NCBI GenBank assembly: GCA_015847255.1
Contig: JADLZK010004681.1
Location: 558,001 to 622,000, forward strand
DNA from: Hyparrhenia diplandra
Lineage: Eukaryota > Streptophyta > Magnoliopsida > Poales > Poaceae
Reading direction: 5' to 3'
Length of the DNA stretch: 64,000 nucleotides
Shown: positions 1-10,659 of the stretch, piece by piece
How positions within the stretch are numbered: position 1 is the stretch's first letter
Layout of the letters: each line of letters opens with the position of its first letter
Position numbers and translations under genes: made by a program
Notes under the pieces: model-generated
Database searches by the model: none
What the model was told of the DNA's origin: nothing
Seen by the model: the letters and a program-made list of their open reading frames with translations, nothing else

Positions 1-282
1 CGTGGCGGCCAGCGAGGCGGCGTGGTGGAGCAGCGGCGGCGGATCTGCCAGGGATCCGCCGGCGGCGGATCTGACCGGGGCCCTTTTGGGCCTGGATCCG
101 GGCTTTTAGGGTTTTTTTTTTTTTTTATTTTTTATTCTATTAACGGTGGCGGGCATTTTGGTTTCCAAAAACCGCCAAGGAAAATCGTGTGATTTTCCGT
201 GACCTTCCATTGGTGGCGGTTTTAAAGTCCGCCACGGAAAATCGAAAAAAGTCCGCCACGGAAAATCAGTTATCTAGTAGTG
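1..282. mobile_element. End of a CACTA (En/Spm) DNA transposon, cut by window start
   Basis: The segment ends in TAGTG at 278-282. Read on the minus strand the terminus begins CACTACTAGATAACTGATTT, a typical grass CACTA inverted-repeat end. The subterminal motif GCCACGGAAAATC occurs at 231-243 and 255-267, with a diverged copy near 173-185 and an inverted copy near 191-203, the usual architecture of CACTA binding sites. A T-rich run lies at 112-126. The other end and any transposase lie outside the window. Confidence 0.7.
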
Positions 283-515
283 ACTGCCGTCAGTTACAAC
301 GGCCGACGGTCATTTTTCTTCGCCGACGGTCCACTGGGTTCTCGGCGAATCCTTCGCCGAGGACTAGCTGCCAAGGTTCTCGGCATAGGACCTCTGCCGT
401 GAATTTTTTTCGTCAGTCCTATGCCGAAGCACAGTTCTCGGCGAAGCCTTCGCCGACAGCCTGGTGGTATTTGCCGTGCGTTCCAAGTGCTCGGCAAAGA
501 ACCGGTTTCCTGTAA
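283..515. mobile_element. Second CACTA-like terminus, directly abutting the first
   Basis: The segment is rich in TTCGCCGA / TCGGCGAA / TCGGCAAA motifs in both orientations and finishes with GGCAAAGAACCGGTTTCCTG, which resembles the reverse complement of a CACTA end (CACTACAGGAAACCGG) with the outermost bases mutated. It lies immediately outside the terminus at 282, so the first element probably inserted into this one. The decayed outer bases keep confidence moderate. Confidence 0.5.
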
Positions 516-1308
516 TTTAGGAATATATAACTTGACATATAAGACTAACGATATAAATTCCAAATATTATGACAGATGAAATATCACAGAACGCCATCTC
601 TTGTAGTGTGTGGTTATATATTATCTTGAAAAAAACTTACAGGATCTCTTCGATCCGAGACCAAAGCTGCCAACCCAAGCACTCTTCTACTTTTAGAGCT
701 CAAGAGAAAAAAGAACATTTCAGGATTAGCAAATACTTCAGTGGCTACCATGACAATTGGCAGCAATCCTCTCATCAAGAACCACGATATAATATGAACA
801 GATTGGTAGATCGAAAGCATTATTCTGAATGAAAGTTCATATTTATTATGCGCAAAGAGTGCTCACTACAAGTTCACAATAAACCCATGCCTTGCATTAC
901 TTATAACATAGAAACGTACTACACAGAATTACAAAGTGGATCCGAGCCTCTTAAGCAAAATAGATCTCCAAAGAATAAAATTTTGACATAGCTAACAGAA
1001 AATTAAGCATGTATTAAAGAGTAATTAAGATAGATACGAAAATTGCAAGGATGTGCACAAGTGAATGCAGCATTAACGGCCATAACTGATGACATACATT
1101 GCAAACGTAAGGATTCAGTGGTTCTATATATTTGCTCTTGCACGATGCGTAGTGCAAAGTTCACATATATATATAAAAAGATGGCAGGTGGCACAACCCA
1201 TTAGTTACAAGTATCCCTAATGCATGAGAAGACAATATTTTTGTGCTAAAACAGTAAATCACAGTCACAGATGCAATAAAATTCAGCCGGTAGAGATCGC
1301 AGTCACTT
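516..1308 (-). other. 3' flank of F-box/LRR copy A
   Basis: There is no coding sequence. Bases 559-760 match the 3' flank of copy C (about 11640-11800) and, in reverse orientation, the segment 5265-5390, so this is a conserved 3' flank of the F-box family. The rest is AT-rich with no recognisable element. A polyadenylation site for copy A would be expected here but none is clear. Confidence 0.55.
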
Positions 1309-2576
1309 TCAAGGAAATCCATAATCCGTAAGGTCAAGGTCATCACAAAGGTAATGGTACTGTGGATGGTAGGGCAACCCCAAGCTATCATAGTGACGGT
1401 CATCTCTATCACCATGATCAGTTCTACCGAACTGATAATCCTCGTCATCGTTATAAAATTCTTCAACTGAGCCACATGGAATTCTCAAGTTCATCACTTT
1501 CTCACATTTTGCCTTTAGCTCTGAATCAATGTCACCGTTGAAATCACCGGTAACATAGAGAGATTCGAGTACCGGGCAGTGATCAAGTATGGCTGTCAAT
1601 CCTTCAGCAGTGAGGTCACAGTCCAACAATTCTAAGGAGCGTAGCTCACACATTGTTGTAAATATCCCTTTAATCTTGTCCCTGCTCTGGTCATCGCCAT
1701 AATAATATGCATCATTAAAGAACCTGATTCTGAGTTTGCTGAGAAGGGGGCAACATTGGCACACAGATTCAAGCAGATTCTCAGTGCTACTGTCAAGGGA
1801 CAAGCCAGGTACTTCAAGATCCTCGAGGAGAGGGAGATTCTTGAGCACTACATGAAGCACTTGGTTCGAGGAGAGGGAGATTCTTGAGCACCGCATGAAG
1901 CACTTGGTTGGGTCCATCGAAACTTAGGAGATGGAGGCTTCTTAAAGAGGGTGCTCTACAGGAATGCCAAAATATAGATTAGAGAAGTATGTAGCAAACT
2001 GAATATATGACAGTAATAAATGTAGTAAATACCGAGTTTACAATAAGGAGCAAAACTGCATATGAACCTATATGTGAATCTAATCTTGATTCTTGGAAAC
2101 AGCATATATAACCAGATAGGCCAAAACATCATGGATATTCTTGCACAAGATGACCATATCTCAGTGGTAATACGTTAGCTGTAAACTGTCTAGCAATCCG
2201 ATTTAAAAGATCTGAAACGAACCAAAAAGCATATCCAAAAACCAAAATATAGTCTAACCTACAAAATTATAACAGTGACATGCTGATTGACAGTCATACT
2301 AAGCTGACACAACTCAGCCAAACACTGATACATCATACTTCATTTATGCAAAATCATCTTTTAAACTTTGCAGTTCAATTTCAACATAGCTGATTCGACC
2401 TTTAACTGAACATTTATCAATGTTTGGCCGCACAATTACAGAAATTTGAAAAGTTAAGTGCTACCTTCAAAAACGAATCATATTACTGAGAAATGGAAAT
2501 GACTCATGGGCCACGAGAGCAGACCCTAATACAGATACCTTTCCACCAGACAATCGTGGCCCTCTGAATGCAACCT
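1309..2576 (-). pseudogene. F-box/LRR gene copy A, lacking its F-box, frame broken by a 43-bp duplication
   Basis: The LRR exon runs 1955 to 1309, after a TGTAG acceptor at 1956-1960. It encodes leucine-rich repeats ending in an acidic, tyrosine-rich tail, as in copies B and C (FBL23/SKIP19-like family; known role: substrate receptor of SCF ubiquitin ligases). Of exon 1 only the last 38 bases remain (2539-2576), ending GGTGGAAAG followed by a GTATCT donor; the F-box itself is gone and this stub joins the stop codon of copy B. A 43-bp tandem duplication (1823-1908) shifts the frame, so the ORF from an ATG at 1917 reads the first duplicate out of frame before entering the LRR frame at NQVLHVVLKNLPLLEDLE. 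Without an F-box it could not join an SCF complex. Intron 1956-2538 is AT-rich. Confidence 0.75.
1823..1908. repeat. 43-bp tandem duplication inside the LRR exon
   Basis: Two copies, 1823-1865 and 1866-1908, differ at about two positions. The length is not a multiple of three, so it breaks the reading frame of copy A. Copy C has a single unit at the corresponding position. Confidence 0.9.
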
Positions 2577-4891
2577 TTACTCCTCCTGTGAATCGGTACC
2601 AGAAGAATAATATTCCTCCTCGGTGTCAGAAGTGTCACTCCACTCTCTGATACGAAGAGTCAGATTCTTCACCCTACCACATTTCATACGCAGCTCCTCA
2701 TCCATAGCATGCTGGCTGAAAATACCATCTGTGTGCAGAGTTTCCAGTACTGGACAACTATCAAGGATGGCTTTTAGCCCCTCAAGCTCGAGTTCACACT
2801 CATACAGTTTTATGGTGTGCAAGTTTGGCATCAATGGAATTTCTTTTGTTAATTATCTCCATCGAATATTCATCCTCGCTGCACTCAAGGACCATGGGCC
2901 CCTGATAAATCAAAACGAGCTTATTAAGGTGAGGGCAAGCCTGGCAAATGGATTGGAGCATGTTCTTCTTGTCCCAATCTTCGATAGTATAACTGAATTC
3001 AACTTCTAACTCCTCAAGGAGGGGAGTTTCATGAGTGCTTGAACTAAACCTTCACCTGATTCATAACCACAATAATCTTCAATGTAGAGGCACTTCAAAG
3101 AGGGTGCTCTACAAGAAACAGAAATTCAAATAGTGAACAAATTAAGAAAATAAAAATAATAATTTGATTTCCATTCGAGTGGTATAGTGAGAAAATAAAA
3201 ATAATAAATTGAGATACCAGAGACAAAAAGTACTTTGAGCGAAAAACTGGAAAACGGTTATTAACCATCCAGTGTAGTGTTTCTCTCATATGCAAAAAAA
3301 GAAGAAGAAATAGGTTGAAAGAGACCATGTAAGTTGTAACATTATTACAATATGTTTCCATTTTAATGTCTAGCCACAAAGAAACAAATAAATATGAGAA
3401 AAGCCGATAGTATTTTGAAATCGTGAAACATATAATGAAAACACCTACAGACGTTGTTTTCCAAAAAAGAAGTGTGGAAAGTAAATGCCATATTTGCAGT
3501 GAAAACATCTTCACAGTCGCCAATTTTTTAAGAAAATAATTATGGAAGTAGAGGCCATATATTTGTGAGATCCACCTTATGTTTGAATCCGGGCACAAAA
3601 GGTTTGTAAGATAGGCAAAATTCATCTTGGCGGCAGTATGAAACCAGAAAGTGAATATAATCAGCATAATCTATATCTGGCTTGGAACAAATAGCTAGAA
3701 AAAGAACCCCAAGGTTCTTTTATTTCAACAAATCATGTGGCTGGTAGAACAAATTGGACTCTAGTGTAGCTATAATAAGCACTTGAAAAGCGCAAAGCAG
3801 AAATTAATATTGTTGTACAAATTCAAAATCATTGCTCCTACTGCGGTGCTTATTATTAGAAGAAGCTCTACAAATTGGACGACTTTATATTGTAATGCAC
3901 ATTTTTTAAGTCAACAGGTGACAATAGTGTCCACCTAAATGACTTTGCACTAAAGCCAGCGAAGTCAGAGATCGGATGGTTAGGTCATGAATGCTGAGGT
4001 ACACTGCAAGAAGGCGATCGAGGAAAGAACACAAACCAACACCATCCATACAAGGAGAATACACATCAACAACTCTATATATGATGAACAAGTAGAATCT
4101 CTCTACATGAATATGAGGCGGTTGTACTTTAGGCTAGACATCCCGTATTTGTAAAAGAGGTTCTGCTTCTGCACACTAAAGTTTTTTGACCGAATTCTGC
4201 ACACTAAAGTTCCTAGCTTATAGAGAAGAAAATTTATAAATTGTCATCTCCTTCCTCTATATATCAAAATAATAGCCCCAAGAATACGGAGACACGTACT
4301 CTTGTTGTTGAAAGTATTCCAATTATTGACCGAGATCATATGCAAAATGAGGAGAAACGATCATTCAAACCTTTTTCAGTTTGCAAACGCGCAATGTAAA
4401 TACAAATAAACTGCGTCAAAGAGTGGTTCAGATGGGTAGTCACAGTACCTTTCCACAAGATCCGCCAGATATTCATCATTGCAGTGTCCTTGGAAGACTC
4501 CACACTGTCCGGCGGCGCGACCCACGGCGACCAGCTTCATGGCCATCTCCACAGCGACGCCTTGCTTGTCACAGGCGTCCCCCAGGCCGACGCGGCGCCA
4601 AAGAGAGGGTTCCCCAAGCGCGACGCTGCGCCACGGCTTGCAGGCGAACTCGGCGCCCAGCATGACCTGGAGTGGCCCCAGCTTGAGGAAGATGTCCAGA
4701 ACAATGTCCTGGGGCAGCGAAGCCCAGTCCCTCACCTCCGCAGCCGGCAGGGTTCCCGGCGCCGGCGAGGGAGGTGGACTTGGAGGTGCCGTCCGCCGTG
4801 GCGGCGGCTGGAGGGGCACGATGACAACGACATCGGTTATACAGCACTGTGTGCGCGCGAGCGGGCGATTAGAGGAGGCAGCGGTGGTCAA
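2577..4891 (-). pseudogene. F-box/LRR gene copy B with intact F-box exon and two frameshifts in the LRR exon
   Basis: Exon 1 runs 4891 to 4449: an alanine/proline-rich N-terminus with VVVIVPLQPPP, then an F-box (RDWASLPQDIVLDIFLKL to EPSLWRRVG), then a GGAAAG|GTACTG donor. Intron 3109-4448 ends TTGTAG. Exon 2 (3108-2577) begins with the family's APSLK sequence and carries LRRs and an acidic tail ending in a TAA at 2577. In exon 2 one C is missing in a C run near 3021, and a second frame change lies near 2841-2850, so the LRRs are read in three frames. By family knowledge the intact protein would bind SKP1 through the F-box and a substrate through the LRRs. The frame breaks could be assembly errors in homopolymers or real decay. 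The stop codon is directly followed by the exon-1 stub of copy A. Confidence 0.75.
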
Positions 4892-5264
4892 AGCGGCGGC
4901 GTGGCAGCAGAGGACGACGGCTCTTGACGGCGCGGCGAATGGAGAGGGCGACGGCGCAGGGGGCGAAAGGCGGCAATGAAGACGGCACGGTCACACGGCG
5001 TCGAGGCTCAGCCAGTGGCGTTGATGCAACGGGTCGCACGAGAGAGATTGCTGGTAAGGGTGCACTCACATTCCAAATTTGCCGCCCAGGATTGAAGGCC
5101 GGATTTAGCGGCGTTCTTTCCCTGTCACGCGCTCTGTCCTTCTGGGCTCTCCGTCTCCGTGACGTACGGCGGAAGGATAGATCGCATGTCGTAAAATTTT
5201 TACCGCAACGAAGGGAAGGACTCCATTTCTCCTTTTTTATATGTTGCTGAGAGTTGAGTTTCAG
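4892..5264 (-). other. 5' flank of F-box copy B
   Basis: GC-rich sequence just upstream of the copy B start, with no reliable coding potential. The ORFs on both strands are compositional. A promoter would be expected here, but I see no clear TATA box. Sequence beyond 5264 is a reversed copy of the family's 3' flank, so any promoter is short or rearranged. Confidence 0.4.
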
Positions 5265-5690
5265 AAGAACAGTGCTTGAGTCGCGGCACCTAGCTTTGGT
5301 CTCAGACAGATCCTGTAGGTTTTTCAAGACATAACTACACACTACAATAGATGGCGATATTTCATTTCTGTCATAATATATGGAATTTATGTATTAGTCT
5401 ATCATCTCTCAAATTATATTTGGGCACCTTAAAAAAACAACGTTATTTGAGGATGAGTGATATTGTATTATGCAATAATGCCATGTAGCAAGTTTGGCGA
5501 CGTATGGCCATATTGTTGTTCCTCTCATTGACTGGCTAGGAAACGAGCTTGGATGGCCAATCTACAAAATAAACTAGGCGATCGATCGAACAACAGCTCT
5601 GTTGCAAAACCAAATTAAATCAGCACCTTAATCGCTTTCTAGATCAGGAAAATAATAGCTTACTTTAATTTGGGGAAACTACATCAATTA
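5265..5690 (+). repeat. Inverted copy of the F-box family 3' flank
   Basis: Bases 5265-5490 are the reverse complement of about 11516-11720 (3' flank of copy C), and 5265-5385 of about 559-680 (3' flank of copy A). Bases 5500-5690 are the reverse complement of about 10853-11061. The block therefore sits upstream of copy B in the opposite orientation to its relatives, and could pair with them over several hundred bases. Confidence 0.8.
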
Positions 5691-5840
5691 TATTTTTGAT
5701 GAAGGTATATGTATCTTTGATTGTTTTCTATCAAATCAAATCCCAGCGGGCCACATGCACTGGAGGACCACCTTCCATTTCCTCAACCCAGCGGCCACAT
5801 GCACTGCAACTCGTGCTCATGATAAAACCGCCAGTCCCCA

Positions 5841-5960
5841 TTGCCGCCCTCGCCGTGCTGCATAACCGATGTCGTTGTCATCGTACCACCTCAGGTGCCT
5901 ACAGCGGCCGGTGCTGCTACGGCGGCACGACGTAGCCCCGTAGAAGCCACGGGCCGTGCG
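5841..5960 (+). pseudogene. Reversed fragment of F-box exon 1 (N-terminal part only)
   Basis: The plus strand encodes CCITDVVVIVP followed by an Ala/Pro-rich stretch, matching the N-terminus of copy B exon 1, which lies on the minus strand. The F-box is absent. The plus frame stays open to 6062 but has no further similarity. It is another rearranged scrap of the same gene family. Confidence 0.6.
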
Positions 5961-6060
5961 ACAGCAGTGGCACAGCCTCGACGACGGGAGGGCACACCAG
6001 CGCAACCTGCCCTCAGCGTAGCAGCCACGTACAACAATGGCAACGGCACGACGCACTTAT

Positions 6061-6240
6061 AAATGGGACAATTATCTCTATTCGAGTGGTAGTGAGATAA
6101 AATGAGATACCAGAGACAAAAGATACTTTGAGCCAAAACCTGGAAAGGTTATGAACCATCTCATGCAGTGTTTCTCTACTATACAAAAAAAACAAGTTTT
6201 AAAGAGACATTGTAAGTTGTAACATCTACTACATCTATAT
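6061..6240 (-). repeat. Duplicated piece of F-box intron 1 (first part)
   Basis: The sequence matches about 3165-3340 of the copy B intron (shared motifs ATTCGAGTGGTA, GAGATACCAGAGACAAA, TGTAAGTTGTAACAT). The match resumes at about 8720 after an insertion. Confidence 0.75.
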
Positions 6241-7069
6241 AGGGAACCTCCACTATAGAGTTCTCTAAACATGCGGCTATGCTACCTAAGCAGCCCCACT
6301 CATATCCACTCAACATGCCACGTCATCTGCCTCCACTCAACCGCCCTACGCACGTCCACCGTCGTATCTTTGATTCCTCGTGAGCGGATAGTGATTGCAT
6401 GCCTGATAGAACGAACTACACCGTTATCCCGGCCTCCGACCTTCCGCCTCCACCCCCTGGCCTAAACTCATGTAGTAGTAGCCGGAGCGTCTTCTCCCAT
6501 AGCATGCACAACCCATGCATCAATTCGTTCTCGATTCCAAAAAGTGGTAAATGAAACGAACGATCGTTATGGCCATTGGTCTCTTGTCTACTCCACTACC
6601 CCATTCACGAGTTTCTCTTTTTAAACTTGAGTCTTCCTGCAGGTGCGAGCCCAACGGTAAAGTTGGTGGCAGTGAATCCAGTGAAGGCACCGGCGATGCG
6701 CACTGGCACCCAACATCGAGCGGCCAGTCGTTGACGCGCTGATCTCGCTCTAGTGCTATACATGACAACGGGTGTCGTCGTCTCGAGTCCGACCAACACT
6801 AGTAGAAATATGATCTTCTATGACGCTTTCCTCGTGACGATTTGAAATTTCGCCATGCAACTGTAGTTTTCAGTGACGAATTTTGTAACTTCGTCACAAA
6901 TCATGAGTGACGGAGCCAAGCCGCTAAAAATAATGACGAAAAGCAATAGAGCATCACAAAACAATAAACATGTTCGTCATACTGCCTCTAACCGGTGAGG
7001 AACTAATGATGAATGTAAACTTTCGTCACAAAACAACAAACTCATCGTCACAAAACAATAATGTCCACG
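6241..7069. other. Insertion within the duplicated intron; includes a possible CACTA-type end near 6796
   Basis: This sequence is absent from the copy B intron. No gene is supported. At 6796 it reads CACTAGTAGAAATATGATC followed by repeated GTGACGA/TCGTCAC motifs in both orientations (6831-7050), which resembles a CACTA end with subterminal repeats. I did not find a matching opposite end, so it may be truncated. Confidence 0.45.
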
Positions 7070-7745
7070 CTTTAGCACCCATATGGGTCCCACATGTGTG
7101 GGTCCGACCCTAGGTCCCACATGTAGGTACCATGGTCCCACTACCATCGACGTGGCGATGTGGACCCCACCACTGGCCGGTCCCATGTTGTAAGCTACAC
7201 GACATTCTAGTCAATGCGGGCCCCACCTCCACGGTACCACCAGCATCGACAAGGACCCCCAATATAGCGGTCCCACACTATACTGGTCTCGCTGCCACAT
7301 GGCGTTCCACGTCAACCGGGGCCCCACCACTACTGTCCCCACCACCGCAGTCCCACTAGATAGAACCACATAACAATGTGGCATCCCACGTCCACGTGGT
7401 GACATGGACCCCACCACCATGGTCCGACGATGTAGAGGTCCCACTATCACATGGCACTCATGTCATTGTGGGCCCCACTAGCTTAGTTCTACTAGACAGA
7501 ATCGGTGGACCACAATAGTTGGGCACAGTCCCACGACGCCGTCCACGTCAATGTGGGCCCTACCACCACGATCTCACTAACTGCATAAATGGACACCATA
7601 GGTGGGCCCCACTACCATGGACCCATGGCGTTGTGGCCCCACGACTACCCAGCATTTCACGTCGACCTTGGTCGCATAGAGTAGAATCAGTAGGACACCA
7701 TAGGGGGGGACCCCCACCGTGGTCCCACCGAGGTCTCCAAAGGGG
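7070..7745. repeat. Degenerate repeat tract rich in GGTCCCAC / GTGGGGCCC motifs
   Basis: Roughly ten imperfect units carry GTGGGCCCCACCACC, CATGGTCCCAC and a CGTCAA/CACGTC motif at irregular spacing. There are ORFs on both strands, but all are compositional. The CACTA-like sequence on the left may continue into it. Confidence 0.6.
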
Positions 7746-7752
7746 GAGGCCA

Positions 7753-8040
7753 TGTGATATCTTGGCTTAGGACTTAATAAGATTGATAGAATACTCATGA
7801 CAAGTTCCAAGTTATTTCTAGGAAGCCCCAATCCAAAGAACTCTAAAGTTAAGCGTGCTTGGCTTATAGAATTTGGGGATGGGTGACCGACCAGGAAGTT
7901 CTTCCTAGATGCACATGAGTGAGAACAAAGTGTGTCCTATTTATTAGAGAGTTGCTACTTGTAATTAGGCCCGGGTGCTTGATGTAAGTGGGCCCAGGTG
8001 AGACTTTATAGGCGGCGCCACGTGGCAGTCACTTCCAGAT
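7753..8040 (+). mobile_element. 5S rRNA-derived segment, probably a Cassandra-type TRIM LTR fragment
   Basis: Bases 7825-7915 are clearly related to plant 5S rRNA. The internal promoter elements are readable: box A AGTTAAGCGTGCTTGG (7848-7863), an intermediate GGGGATGG and box C GGATGGGTGACC (7877-7888). The rest of the 5S gene is diverged. The sequence starts TGTGATATC at 7753. Cassandra TRIM retrotransposons of plants are known to carry 5S sequences in their LTRs, which is the likeliest source. I see no second LTR, so this would be a solo LTR or fragment. The alternative is a decayed 5S pseudogene. The right boundary is uncertain. Confidence 0.6.
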
Positions 8041-8719
8041 CAATCGAGGACGAAGATGCTATCTTGGGCACATATAGTATCTCCAGATCCACCGATGTGG
8101 GGAGAAGCTAATGCAGTTCTGCGGCAGAATTAAGCAGTACAAGAGGGAGAAACGGGGAAGGGTGTCTACAAAGAGAAGGGGGATTAAGTCACAGAATGGA
8201 TGAGGGAGAAGATGCATGTTGCTGTGGATAAGATATGCACACATTCTAGTCATTTTTCTTTCATTTTATTCAATTCAATTCTTTTTTGGTATGAAAAGTC
8301 GTACGAGGTCTTTCTCGTTGGAGAAGGGTACATGCGAAATCAGGGGAAAAAAGTGGTAACTAAAGTTAGATGTGAAAATCCATTTGATTTTCCTGATATA
8401 AACACTGTGCCATCTAATTCTTCCAGACATGTCCTCCATGTAGTCACGTGCTACTTGTTAATTGTTAAGATATAGAAGGCGTTTTTATAGCTTTCACATA
8501 AGTAGTTGGTGCTTTTATAAATCCGATTGTTTTGTAGGAGTCAATAGATTAATTTGTTACAACTGAAAACTAAGTTCTCTCAAAAACATACATCATCAAT
8601 CTGAATTTTTGGTGATGTGACATACGTTGATATGTTAAACCGTGTTGGTCTATGATTCTTATTGTTTCTATAGCCAATAGTTCTCTTGCATGCCCACATC
8701 AACGCGCGGAGAATCCACC
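8041..8719. other. AT-rich insertion sequence without a gene
   Basis: No coding sequence or clear element boundary. It separates the 5S-derived segment from the resumed intron copy at about 8720. Confidence 0.4.
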
Positions 8720-9366
8720 TAGTTATTACAACATATGTTTCCATTTTAATGCCTAGCCACAAAGAAACAAATAAATGAGGAAAGTCGATAGCATTTTCAA
8801 ATTGTGAAACATATAATGACGACACCTAGAGTAGGCAATTGTTTTCCAAAAAAGGTGTGGAAAGTAAATGTCATATTTGCAGTGAAAACATCTTCACAGT
8901 TGCCACTTTTTTATGAAAATAACTTATGGAACTAAAGGACGTATTTGTAAGATCAACGTAATTTTTAAATCTGGACACAAAATGTTTGTAAGATGGGCAA
9001 AATTCATCAGGGCAAACACTATGAAACCAGAATATATAGTAAGCACTTGAAAAGTGCAAAGCATAAAGTAATATTGGTATACAAATTCCAAATAACTACT
9101 ACTGCGGTGCTTATGAGAAAAAGATCTATAAATTAGACTTTGTAATGTAATGCACATTTTTTAATAAGTCAACATATAGTGTCCACCTAAATAACTTTGC
9201 ACTAAAGCCGGCGAGGTCAGACGCCTTTTACATGGTTAGGTCATGAATGCTAAGATACAAAGCAAGAAAGCAAGAAAAGAACACCAACCAACACCATCCA
9301 TACAAACAGAATACACATCAACAACTCCATAAATATGATGAACAAGTAGAATCTCCTTACATAAAT
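8720..9366 (-). repeat. Duplicated piece of F-box intron 1 (second part)
   Basis: The sequence matches about 3345-4100 of the copy B intron over its length (for example TGTTTCCATTTTAAT, GCAGTGAAAACATCTTCACAG) with small indels. The match breaks at about 9366 and resumes at about 10245. Confidence 0.8.
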
Positions 9367-10245
9367 ACTCCCTCCATCAAGACTGATGTTGGAGCGCACT
9401 CAACATGCATACCAAGACAGCATAACAAAATGGCCCTAGACTAGCATATTCTCTCTCTGCTCGTCCTTTCTCATCCTTGCTCTGACGAATTTGTGCATGA
9501 AACTGCTCCAAGATGGGCACTCTTGGGCGAGCGCACCACCCCTCTAGGGAGGGCTGCTCTAGTGGGCGTGCCACCCCTCCGTCACGGTGTGCTCTGGTGG
9601 CGTGCCACCCTCCACTGTGGTTTGCTCCAGCAAGCGTGCCACCCCTTCGCCATGGGCCTCTCCGCTGAGCGTGTGCCACCCCTCCATCTCGGGCCGCTCC
9701 GGTGAGCACTCCACCCCCTCCGCTGTGCTTGCTCGAGCGAGCGGCAACACCCACCCTCGGGCTCCATTGTGCGGCCACGCCCACGCTCTTGCGCCTTCTC
9801 TTCGAGTCATAAGTGGGGTGACTGAGAAGGAGCCACCACAGCAGCGGTGCTGCGGGAGTTCTCTGCCTCCGCATCCAGGCGAGCGGGTTCCTCCTCGCTG
9901 TGCCCGTGCGGGCCACCCATCCGCGACCACGCCATTGGAAGAGGAAGCCCGTGGCCACAGGCCTTGTTGGCGGCGGTCCACTCTGCTTCTTCCTCAATCC
10001 TGCTTCTCTGTTCCGGCGTTCCTCCAAGAAACCCATTGTGGTCGTCGGTGCACCTGCCACGGTTGCCTTGCTTTGCTACCAAATCTTGGTCGTGCTAGCC
10101 CACCGACCGGCAAATAAGATGGGGGGCGCATAGAGCGCACGAATGGATGAGAGAGGAGCACACACGATCGAGAATAGTCCTCTAGGCTACTTGGTTGTGG
10201 GACCCGCTGCTCGAACGACACTTTTATTTACACATGTCTCAAGAG
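9367..10245. mobile_element. GC-rich insertion with degenerate short tandem repeats, possibly a Mutator-like element
   Basis: The segment is missing from the paralogous intron of copy B, which gives its approximate borders. Bases 9540-9770 carry about six imperfect units of 33-39 bp built on GCGTGCCACCCCTCC. Near the ends, about 9430-9480 and about 10145-10195 are imperfect inverted repeats (CCTAGACTAGCATATTCTC against the reverse complement containing CCTAGAGGACTATTCTC), which suggests a DNA transposon. No target-site duplication could be fixed. The long ORFs on both strands are repeat-driven and not supported as genes. Confidence 0.45.
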
Positions 10246-10659
10246 CTAGAACGACAGTTGTACTTCAGGCTAGACATCCCGTATTTGTAAAAGAAGTTCT
10301 GCACAATAAAGTTTCTGGCTAATAGAACAAAATTTATAAATTGTCATCGCCTCTCCTATATATTCTACTCCCTCCGTTCCAAATTGTAGTTCACTTTTTG
10401 GCTTTTCTAGATACATTGATTTTATTATGTATCTAGACATAGTGTATAACTAGGTGCAATGCAAAATCAATGTATATAGAAAAGCTAAAGTGAACTACAA
10501 TTTGAAATGAGTATATAATAGCCCAAGAGTCAATCCAATTTTTGACCGAGAATACATGCAAAATGAGAGACGATCATTCAAACCTTTTTCGGTTTGCTAA
10601 TTTGCAATAAATACAAATAAAAACTTTGTCAAAGTGGTCCAGATTGGTAGTCACAGTAC
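10246..10659 (-). repeat. Duplicated piece of F-box intron 1 (third part) containing a Stowaway MITE
   Basis: The sequence matches about 4100-4448 of copy B (GGCTAGACATCCCGTATTTG and following). Copy B lacks the MITE at 10368-10511 and thus shows the empty site. Confidence 0.75.
10368..10511. mobile_element. Stowaway MITE
   Basis: A 144-bp element flanked by TA at 10366-10367 and 10512-10513. The termini CTCCCTCCGTTCCAAATTGT and ACAATTTGAAATGAG are inverted repeats, with an internal GTAGTTCACTTT / AAAGTGAACTAC pairing. There is no coding sequence. The right terminus has decayed. Confidence 0.85.

Noticed and set aside
3095..3667. 190-codon minus-strand ORF, hydrophobic
   Set aside because: It lies in the copy B intron, is AT-rich with Phe/Ile/Leu from T runs, and the same intron in the duplicated block does not keep it open.
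2577..4891. Treating copy B as an intact gene
   Set aside because: The LRR exon changes frame twice; only exon 1 is uninterrupted.
4381..4979. Overlapping plus-strand ORFs of 94-166 codons
   Set aside because: Antisense of the F-box exon of copy B; GC-rich shadows.
6796..8700. A complete CACTA element starting at 6796
   Set aside because: No matching inverted terminus or 3-bp duplication was found to the right.
9377..10060. 227-codon minus-strand ORF
   Set aside because: Driven by a minisatellite whose length keeps several frames open; absent from the paralogous intron.
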